14,633 bases of DNA, taken from assembly GCA_035315685.1 (NCBI GenBank), contig DATFXR010000600.1, forward strand, positions 1-14,633, in the 5' to 3' direction. Source of the stretch: QHWK01 sp035315685 (lineage in GTDB: Bacteria; Acidobacteriota; Vicinamibacteria; Vicinamibacterales; CAVVIG01). The notes below the pieces were generated by a model. The model was given only the letters and a program-made list of their open reading frames with translations, made no database searches and had not been told where the DNA came from. Shown here piece by piece: positions 8,801 to 13,793 of this stretch. How positions within the stretch are numbered: the first letter of the stretch is position 1; every line of letters begins with the position of its first letter. The position numbers and the translations under genes are program-made.

Positions 8801-11041
8801 TCCATCGGCGCTCGCGGTCGCGAGGATCCGGCCGGTGGGCCGGCTGAACCCCACGCTGGTTACGGAGTCGACGTGACCGGCGAGCACCCGGGACGGCTCC
8901 GCGGTGTCGATGTGCCAAATGACGACGCGGCCGTCGTCGCCGCCGCTCGCCATGGTCCTGCCGTCTGGGCTGAACGAGATCGACTTCACTTCGTCGAGGT
9001 GGGCGAACAACGCCTGACGCTGAATCCCCGTCTTGACATCCCACAGCGTGATGCCGCCAAAGGTGTCGCCGACGGCGAGCGTGGAACCGTCGGTGGTAAA
9101 CGCCGCTGCGGAAAACCCGGCGGCGCCGTAGGTCTTGAACGACCCGGTGACCCGCGATGCGCGCACCGCGGAGCGCAGCGCGCTCTCGACTTCGGGCAGC
9201 CAGCCGCCTTCGAGCGTCTTCGCCGCTTCGATGGTCAGGAGAAGGCTGCGCTGTGAGTTCAGTTCGAGTTCAGCCTCGGCGGCCATCGCCAGCGCGCGCG
9301 CGTGATCGGCCCGCTCCTTCTCCTCTCTCGCCGATCGTTCTCTGGCCTGCAGTTCCTCTTCCCGCTCCCGGCACGACTCGACGTACGCGGCGGCCTCCGC
9401 TTCAGCCAGCCAGCCGTCGGCGGCGTAGCTGGTCGCGCGAGCCAGGCGATCGCCCCGGAGATTGAGGTAGTCGGTCATCTTGCCGTGGCCAGCCCAGTCG
9501 GCGGCTTCGCGGCCGATCTGCTTGACCAGATGCAGCCGCTCCTTGGCGTCCGCGCCGGTCAGCAGCCGATAAATGTGACTCCAGTGACGCAGCAGCGCTT
9601 CGTGCGCGACCTCGAGTCGGCTGTTCGGCGGCTCGCCAAACCGACGCAGCAGACCCGCCGCCACGAATCGATCGATGACCGTTGCGACGTCGTCGGCATC
9701 CGGGAACCGCGCCTCGAGCACCCGGCGGAGCTCTGCTTCCACCCGCCGCCGGCGCAGCGGCTCCTCGAAGCTGTCATCGAGGACCACCAGTTCGAGCAGC
9801 AGCCGCTCGCACGCCTGCTGCTGCGACAGGGAGAACGTGCGAAAGATCGTGTCGGCGACCGTTCCCAGCGCGCCTTCCACGTCCGGCAGGCGCTTCACCA
9901 TATCGTCGGTAATCAGATCGAGCGGCTGGCCGGTCGTGTTTCTCGGACGTGTGTCCCAGAGACGGCGCAGCCCGTATTGGAGGAGCGGCAATCCATTCGA
10001 CAAGCCAGCAGTCTGGCTGGCGAGCTGATCGATCAGCGTCGCGGGAATGAAGCGCAGACCGACCTCATCGGCCGGGCCCTTGATGGCGCGCTTGATGTCC
10101 TCGAATGCGATCGGCGACAGGTATCTCTGGTTGTCGTGGCTGACGAGCCGCACATAGAGATCTCTGAGGCCGGAGTTGCTTTCGAAGCGCGCAAGGTGGT
10201 CAGTGCGCAGCGTCAGCAGCACGCGGCAGGTGAAGCCGCTCGGTGCATCGGGGCGGGTGATCGACGACAGCGCCTGCGCGAACGCCCGCTGTTCACCGGG
10301 GTCGCGGACCATCGTCAACAGTTCCTCGAACTGATCGATGAACAGCATCAGCGGCTTGTTCGCGCACCATCTCGCCAACTGTTCCAGAGCGTTGTCGGGA
10401 TTGGCTGCGAGTTGGCGGGCCACCTCCTGTGTGTGATTGCCCTGCCCGACCGTTGACGCGAGCGCAGTCGCCAGCTCACCGATCGGGTGCGCTCCGGGCG
10501 TGAACCGCGGCGCGAAATACCACGCGCCGGCATGAAGATTCGCGAGCGCGGGCAGAACGCCGGCCATGGCCAGCGACGACTTGCCGGACCCGGACGCTCC
10601 GATGATCAGCAGGATTCGGTTGCCTGGCTGATCGAGGTGCTTCACACAGCTCTCGACAACCGACTCCCGCCCGAAGAAACTGCGCCGCTCGCTTTCGGTG
10701 TAGGGCTCGAGCCCGGGATATGGACATCCTCCGGTGAGCACGAATCCAGCGGCGGCGTCGAACTCTGCCAACGTTCCGATTCGCTCGTCATAGACGCCGT
10801 AATCGCGAAGACGCGAACGCCAGCGATCCAGCAGCGATCGCAGCGCCCGGCGGTCCGCCGAGGCCGGCGGAATGTACCTGCCCTGCTCGACGCAATCCCG
10901 CAGCCACCCGGTGATCTCCGCGATGAGGGCGCTCCGTCGCTGTTGATCACGGTCCGCGGTGGCGGTCTCGTCGAGCCGCAGCTCGAAGGTCTCGGATTCG
11001 TCCGTCAGCTCGTCAAGGCTCTTGCGCTTGTCGTTTTCCAT
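5858..11041 (-). CDS. nSTAND1-type STAND NTPase with 14 WD40 repeats and TPR-like C-terminus
   Basis: Predicted 1727-aa cytoplasmic signal-transduction NTPase (numbered from ATG 11041). Residues 1-100 are polar and helical. CPYPGLEPYTESERRSFFGRE at about 106-126 is the usual entry to an nSTAND1 domain. Walker A is GASGSGKSS (148-156) and Walker B is LMLFIDQFEEL (231-241). A sensor-like LLTLRTDH (275-282), GLPLLQYGLRRLW (350-362) and VAHEALLRHW (478-487) follow. A charged coiled coil lies at about 557-593. WD40 blades span about 630-1225, with closing W (or Y) at 667, 709, 752, 795, 835, 877, 931, 973, about 1012 (degenerate), 1052, 1094, 1136, 1175 and 1217. The tail (1235-1727) has TPR-like helices at about 1490-1610. 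In this class the repeats are thought to sense a ligand and release NTP-driven oligomerisation. An alternative GTG start at 11050 has no ribosome binding site. ATG 11041 has only weak GGA/GAG upstream, so coupling to the preceding DUF4062 gene is likely. Confidence 0.93.
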   Translation of the reverse strand: MENDKRKSLDELTDESETFELRLDETATADRDQQRRSALIAEITGWLRDCVEQGRYIPPASADRRALRSLLDRWRSRLRDYGVYDERIGTLAEFDAAAGFVLTGGCPYPGLEPYTESERRSFFGRESVVESCVKHLDQPGNRILLIIGASGSGKSSLAMAGVLPALANLHAGAWYFAPRFTPGAHPIGELATALASTVGQGNHTQEVARQLAANPDNALEQLARWCANKPLMLFIDQFEELLTMVRDPGEQRAFAQALSSITRPDAPSGFTCRVLLTLRTDHLARFESNSGLRDLYVRLVSHDNQRYLSPIAFEDIKRAIKGPADEVGLRFIPATLIDQLASQTAGLSNGLPLLQYGLRRLWDTRPRNTTGQPLDLITDDMVKRLPDVEGALGTVADTIFRTFSLSQQQACERLLLELVVLDDSFEEPLRRRRVEAELRRVLEARFPDADDVATVIDRFVAAGLLRRFGEPPNSRLEVAHEALLRHWSHIYRLLTGADAKERLHLVKQIGREAADWAGHGKMTDYLNLRGDRLARATSYAADGWLAEAEAAAYVESCREREEELQARERSAREEKERADHARALAMAAEAELELNSQRSLLLTIEAAKTLEGGWLPEVESALRSAVRASRVTGSFKTYGAAGFSAAAFTTDGSTLAVGDTFGGITLWDVKTGIQRQALFAHLDEVKSISFSPDGRTMASGGDDGRVVIWHIDTAEPSRVLAGHVDSVTSVGFSRPTGRILATASADGSVRLWDVASGMQIGDALYGHSSGVKALALGRDERQLVTAGDDNRVVAWDALQGIILYSWGVDSSLFDIDLSSDGSLLAVATTSGVDIWDTATRSRQWKLTGHSNSVFCVRFSADHRHVATASYDSTIRIWRLPRASQNVPVETLTQIRPEPSSDPRDSFITALAFDATADTVAAAFLGGTATIWNIAGGGELLTLPAYEAPINAVAFSPDGTIAAAGERDGPVLTWDIAGRRRHHPFEDEGSASTVAFGPGGLFAVGSGHDVLVARPGAVELRLIGHTNRVSDLAFSPDGSCLVSVSLDASAIVWAMPHGIHLRTLIGHSEQLIAVAFSHDGRILATGGKDKRIVLWRAGTWEQVRALDGHYVTVLDLAFDAAGGRLVSGSKDKTVRVWNVETGEQLAVVGAHTDVVYAVAIHGDFLAAAADDGIRLWNLKTLAPIPVFPTRSHGARSLAFSSDGRYLAAGAADGVVRVYAMERKELLDLANRGVHRGWTKEESQWFLHSDSPPRTQHSTLDAACQSLSNFEFATGERLLREARGGSTADSDAIEAEARVRISTFAVWAAGKVIGWTSAEDPSQEEPRKLALGALLLAKDKIANQWFDPAARLRDLLIHRHVKGGQRLARKGKLAESIEMLAAAREQGWSMATDPRDAAAQLFALEVLSDSRRALTVGTVDEVRSRAAAVEEALSGFPQIRSGYRIAAALCERLDDFARVEKHYLAEADARERSAEPLALLALRAVSKTGPGDMLEYAQKALAYGRQALDRDPSSDEAWFAVGLAQHCLKDEKSAAEAFDQVSLSSGSFATAMNNAGNIYFDGLDDDKAAYQRFTRAVQSAPHDVAVLSNYAEFLLASGRNHQARLAALRARSHPDAQAVEYAAMRAAMSFVVFSADVLLMDRDGAMADLEEIQRHVAAAAQQQRDAIAAGNTAAGWIYHGIRRALEQRLNDSTWHRGTILEALSFVEANGQVDTLDNVRRTLTSQAASV

Positions 11042-11065
11042 GACGTCCACTCGTCAGTGTGGGTT

Positions 11066-12721
11066 TCAGACTCGCTTTCGTTCCGCGCCGGTCAGGCCAT
11101 CGAGCCACGTTTCGAGGTTGACAACGCGTTCCCGCGCCCGCTCCACCTCCTTCAGGGTCCACTGGTCGACGATGTAGAAGGCGTCGTCGAACCAGCGACG
11201 CATCTCGTCGAACGCGTGCAGGGTGGTGCCGGTTTGCAGGATCGTCAGGGCGGCCCTGAGGCTGCGCAGACATTTCACGAACGGAGGATCGGTCACTGCT
11301 GTCGCTGTTCCCTGCAGAGCGTCGACGTCGACCGACGCGGCGAACGCGTCTGTGACGGCGCCACCTGGGGCGTCCGCCACCCGCGTGATCTCCTGATCGA
11401 CCAGGGTCAGCAGCTTCTTCAGCGGCGGTCCCTGATAGTGCTTCAACTTGCGCTCGAAGGAATCCGCATCGCGGAATCCGTTGACCTCCTCGAGCTTGTC
11501 GTGGGCTTCCTGCCAGGAGTGATGGATGGTCAGCGTGTCCTTGACGCGGAGGCGATGGCTGTCGAGTATCTCGAGCTCTTCGTCGAGGCGTTGGTTCTCC
11601 GCCGGCGTCAACGCAGCCTCGACGCGGCCGTGATTCAACCGTTCGCGCAACGTCTGGTAGTCCTCGCGCAGATCGGCCTCCTCGCGGCTCATGCTGCGGT
11701 CGGCTTCGCTGAACGCCTGCTGCACGTCGTCTGCAAACGCTTCCACGCGCTCAGTGAACTGCTCGCGAGTTGGTCGAGAGCAGCAGTCCGATTCGTCGAT
11801 GTTCCAGAGATCCGGCGACGCCAGCACCTTGTCGACGCTGTCGCGCAGGCCCTGATGCGAAGGAGCAATTGACTTTCTCGCCTCGCTGAGCCCGCCCTGC
11901 TGTTTCGACATGATCTGCACGCGGCGGAGGATCATCCGCTCACGCGCATCACTGAGCGATCCCTCCTGTCGCCACATCGCCAGTGCTTCTTCGCGCAGCG
12001 GCCGGATGACGTGCTGCCGCAGCTCGTGCAGGCGATCGTGGATCGATTTGCAGTTGGCGATGACGGTCACCTTCCGAAGGCAGGCGCGAATCGCGGGCAA
12101 CACGCCGATGACCAGTTCGGCCAGCCGGCTCCCGGGCGGGATATTTGGCGGAAGGTCTTCGAGCGCGTTCCGCAACGTGCGCTCGAGACCGTCGAGAAAT
12201 GACCCGAGGCTTGCGAACATTGCCGTGTGAGGAGTGCTCAGCACGGTCTTGAACGCTTTCAATTTGGCTTGTTGATGATCGGACTGCCTGCCGATCCAGT
12301 CTTTGAGATCCTCGTCCTCTCCCGGTGAGTAGCGGTATCGCTGAGCCGTGCCGGCCTCGCCGGCCATGAACACGAAGATCTTCCTGCCCGGCAGCTTGCA
12401 TGCGTGGCGGTATTCCCATTCGGTCACGCTGAGACCGTCCGCGCCCGGCTCATCGGAGATCGTCCCGTAATGCCACGCCACGATCATGACGATCCAATGA
12501 GACTCTTCGACCCAGCGCTTGCTGACCGCCACCGCGAACTCACGGTCGCCGCTCTGCGTCTCCCTTTCCATGGACACTTCGACCAGTTGAATCCGGTCCT
12601 TGATGTCCTCGGCGATCTTGCCGATGACTTTCGACGCTTCGCGGCGGTACTGATCGAGATCAGCGCGCGTGCTGCTGATCATGATGCGAATCTGCCTGAC
12701 GCGAGACTCTGGTGTGGGCAT
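11066..12721 (-). CDS. DUF4062 (TIR-like fold) domain protein with long helical C-terminus
   Basis: Predicted 551-aa soluble protein. Residues 9-190 match DUF4062: strand 1 plus the signature IRIMISSTRADLDQYRREA (11-29), a central strand WIVMIVAWHYGTI (76-88), and SVTEWEYRHACKLPGRKIFVFMA (98-120). DUF4062 is known mainly at the N-terminus of large NACHT/STAND proteins with WD40 or TPR repeats and has a TIR-like alpha/beta fold. Its biochemical activity is not established here. Residues about 200-551 are charged, mostly helical and partly coiled-coil (344-400), and I do not recognise a family. ATG 12721 is preferred because AGGTG lies 6 bases before it and DUF4062 begins right after it. A TTG at 12760 would add 13 residues without a ribosome binding site. 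It ends 24 bp before the ATG of the STAND NTPase, so the two should be cotranscribed, with this one as adaptor or effector (inference). Confidence 0.85.
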   Translation of the reverse strand: MPTPESRVRQIRIMISSTRADLDQYRREASKVIGKIAEDIKDRIQLVEVSMERETQSGDREFAVAVSKRWVEESHWIVMIVAWHYGTISDEPGADGLSVTEWEYRHACKLPGRKIFVFMAGEAGTAQRYRYSPGEDEDLKDWIGRQSDHQQAKLKAFKTVLSTPHTAMFASLGSFLDGLERTLRNALEDLPPNIPPGSRLAELVIGVLPAIRACLRKVTVIANCKSIHDRLHELRQHVIRPLREEALAMWRQEGSLSDARERMILRRVQIMSKQQGGLSEARKSIAPSHQGLRDSVDKVLASPDLWNIDESDCCSRPTREQFTERVEAFADDVQQAFSEADRSMSREEADLREDYQTLRERLNHGRVEAALTPAENQRLDEELEILDSHRLRVKDTLTIHHSWQEAHDKLEEVNGFRDADSFERKLKHYQGPPLKKLLTLVDQEITRVADAPGGAVTDAFAASVDVDALQGTATAVTDPPFVKCLRSLRAALTILQTGTTLHAFDEMRRWFDDAFYIVDQWTLKEVERARERVVNLETWLDGLTGAERKRV

Positions 12722-12947
12722 GTTGCGCACCTGCGGTTCTGACAACCGGTCAGGCCTCAACCAGGTTCACACACGCCGCCGGCGAGACGCTCCGCCGCCG
12801 CTGACGTCTCGACGACAGGCAGCCGGCGCGGCTCGGGACGCACCCACCGTGGCGCGCTGTCGATCGGCCGGCTCGGGCGAACGATTCCCGAGCTGACCAT
12901 CGCCTTCACTGCTCCGGACGTCGGTTGTGGGTGGAGTTGGCCCCGAC

Positions 12948-12979
12948 GCGCATCCTATGCGCATCAGGTGCGCTGCGCA
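12948..12979. promoter_or_regulatory. possible operator: GCGCAT/ATGCGC inverted repeat plus TGCGCA copies
   Basis: GCGCAT at 12948-12953 and ATGCGC at 12957-12962 form a perfect 6-bp inverted repeat with a 3-bp spacer. The self-complementary TGCGCA occurs at 12958-12963 and again at 12974-12979, 16 bp apart. The cluster sits about 22 bp upstream of the TTGACT hexamer, where a regulator could act. In GC-rich DNA such words can arise by chance and no regulator gene is adjacent, so this is tentative. Confidence 0.25.
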
Positions 12980-13000
12980 AGGCCCGCACCTCATCCCGCC

Positions 13001-13029
13001 TTGACTCACGCGGCGATGTGCGCCATGGT
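13001..13029 (+). promoter_or_regulatory. possible sigma-70-type promoter for the ridA unit
   Basis: TTGACT (13001-13006) matches five of six bases of the -35 consensus. After 17 bp comes CATGGT (13024-13029), which keeps only A2, T3 and T6 of TATAAT. The start of transcription would fall near 13036, giving a short 5' leader before the ATG at 13064. The -10 is poor, so this is a suggestion only. It is the best rightward candidate seen in the gap. Confidence 0.3.
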
Positions 13030-13063
13030 AACGCCACTCGTCCAGCGGTCAGAAGGAGGAGCC

Positions 13064-13156
13064 ATGCGCGCCCAGCGATCGTTGGTTTCGTTCCTCTCGC
13101 CTCTCCGCTCCGCGTTCTTCCGGCCACTGCCGTCGGTCTTCACGTTCCACTCGTGA
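13064..13156 (+). CDS. possible 30-aa leader peptide upstream of the RidA gene
   Basis: Short ORF with an unusually strong ribosome binding site: AGAAGGAGGA at 13051-13060, four bases after the AAGGAGG core before ATG. The 30-residue product starts MRAQRSLVSFL and ends PSVFTFHS. It is basic (five Arg, one His, no acidic residue) and has five Phe. It is not recognised as any family. It ends 16 bp before the RidA start, and the RidA ribosome binding site lies just after its stop codon, which fits a leader or translationally coupled ORF. The frame stays open upstream to an ATG at 12968, but only 13064 has a ribosome binding site. It could be an untranslated mRNA stretch. No attenuator hairpin is obvious downstream. 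Confidence 0.4.
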   Translation: MRAQRSLVSFLSPLRSAFFRPLPSVFTFHS

Positions 13157-13172
13157 TTCCTGGAGTTCTGAC

Positions 13173-13643
13173 ATGAAGCAGACGAATCGACGCAACTTTA
13201 TCCGGCGCGGCGTGGCCGCCGCGGCGGCGGTGACGGCGGCGGCAGTGCCCGCGACCGCCGCGGCGCAGGATGAGAAGGCGGTGAAGAAGGTCCACTACCG
13301 GAATGGCCGGAAACCCGACAAGCCGCCGCTGTTCAACGGCACGATCTCATACGGCAACCTGGTGTTCATCGCCGGCGTCGGCTACCACGCCGAGGGCGAC
13401 ATCAAGGTCCACACCAAGGGCGTGCTCGATCAGATCCAGCAGCAGCTCGAGAGCATCGGATCGTCGATGGAGAAAGTCCTGAAGTGCAACGTGTACCTGA
13501 ACGACCTGAAGGACTACGCCGGCATGAACGAGATGTTTCAGGGCCGCTTCGGCGCTGAGCCGCCGGTGCGGACCACGATCGCCGCGGCGGGCGGCATTCC
13601 TGGTAATTCGCTCCTGGAGATCGATGTGATCGCGACGCTATGA
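13173..13643 (+). CDS. Tat-exported RidA/YjgF/YER057c/UK114-family protein
   Basis: 156-aa protein. RidA-family enzymes hydrolyse reactive enamine/imine intermediates (such as 2-aminoacrylate released by PLP enzymes) to ketoacids. Residues 1-31 form a twin-arginine signal: TNRRNFIRRG (4-13), then an Ala-rich core, with likely cleavage in ATAAAQ (27-32). The mature part is one RidA domain. FNGTISYGNLVFIAGVG lies at 54-70, VYLNDLKDYAGMNEMF at 107-122, and EPPVRTTI at 129-136 carries the family's substrate-binding Arg (R133). LLEIDVIATL with conserved E149 forms the C-terminus. The start is supported by GGAG at 13162-13165 and by the signal peptide. Most RidA proteins are cytoplasmic, about 130 aa and lack a signal, so export is the odd point. 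It lies just upstream of a SelA-like PLP enzyme that also has a Tat-type signal. Exact substrate unknown. Confidence 0.92.
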   Translation: MKQTNRRNFIRRGVAAAAAVTAAAVPATAAAQDEKAVKKVHYRNGRKPDKPPLFNGTISYGNLVFIAGVGYHAEGDIKVHTKGVLDQIQQQLESIGSSMEKVLKCNVYLNDLKDYAGMNEMFQGRFGAEPPVRTTIAAAGGIPGNSLLEIDVIATL

Positions 13644-13653
13644 GCAACTCGCG

Positions 13654-13764
13654 CAATTTGGAATTCGGAATTCGGAATTTGGAATGCGTGTGATCATTTT
13701 GCGACGAACCGGTGGCTGAGGATTTCACGCGAATTCCAAATTCCGAATTCCAAATTCCTAATTG
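13654..13764. repeat. AT-rich heptamer-periodic inverted repeat (hairpin)
   Basis: Arms 13654-13685 and 13733-13764 are reverse complements at 30 of 32 positions. A further 5-bp GCGTG/CACGC pair (13686-13690 with 13726-13730) extends the stem inward after a 2-base bulge, leaving a loop of about 35 bases. Each arm is itself a tandem array of a 7-bp unit, GGAATTY on the left and RAATTCC on the right. The element begins 11 bp after the ridA stop and ends 29 bp before the SelA-like start. It is strikingly AT-rich against its surroundings. It could fold in RNA as a terminator or processing signal, or be a mobile REP- or MITE-like element. The sequence alone does not decide. Confidence 0.85.
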
Positions 13765-13780
13765 GCGTTGCCGCTTCAGC

Positions 13781-13786
13781 AGGGAG
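13781..13786 (+). promoter_or_regulatory. ribosome binding site of the SelA-like gene
   Basis: AGGGAG lies 7 bases before the ATG at 13794 and supports that start. Only 29 bp separate the ATG from the end of the inverted repeat, leaving little room for a separate promoter. Confidence 0.6.
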
Positions 13787-13793
13787 AAAACGG

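Larger units (their letters stand above)
12722..13063. other. intergenic region between divergent transcription units
   Basis: About 340 bp with no gene I can support. Short ORFs exist on both strands, but their proteins are Arg/Pro/Ala-rich and have no recognisable domain or ribosome binding site. It must hold the 5' region of the DUF4062-STAND operon (leftward) and of the ridA unit (rightward). Near the left end CTGAC-N5-GTCAG (12739-12753) lies 18-32 bases before the DUF4062 start. Further right are GCGCAT-CCT-ATGCGC and a TTGACT hexamer, listed separately. No convincing leftward -10/-35 pair was found. Confidence 0.6.

Noticed and set aside
9302..10456. 384-codon ORF on the + strand
   Set aside because: Antisense to the NTPase core containing Walker B and the winged-helix-like region; no domain features of its own.
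10487..11872. 461-codon ORF on the + strand
   Set aside because: Antisense to the nSTAND NTPase and the DUF4062 gene, spanning their junction. It has no recognisable domain or ribosome binding site.
12719..12760. TTG start at 12760 for the DUF4062 gene
   Set aside because: No ribosome binding site precedes it, while ATG 12721 has AGGTG at good spacing and begins right before the DUF4062 core.
13654..13764. Repeats between ridA and the SelA-like gene as a CRISPR array
   Set aside because: The unit is only 7 bp with no unique spacers, the overall symmetry is one large inverted repeat, and no cas genes are present.
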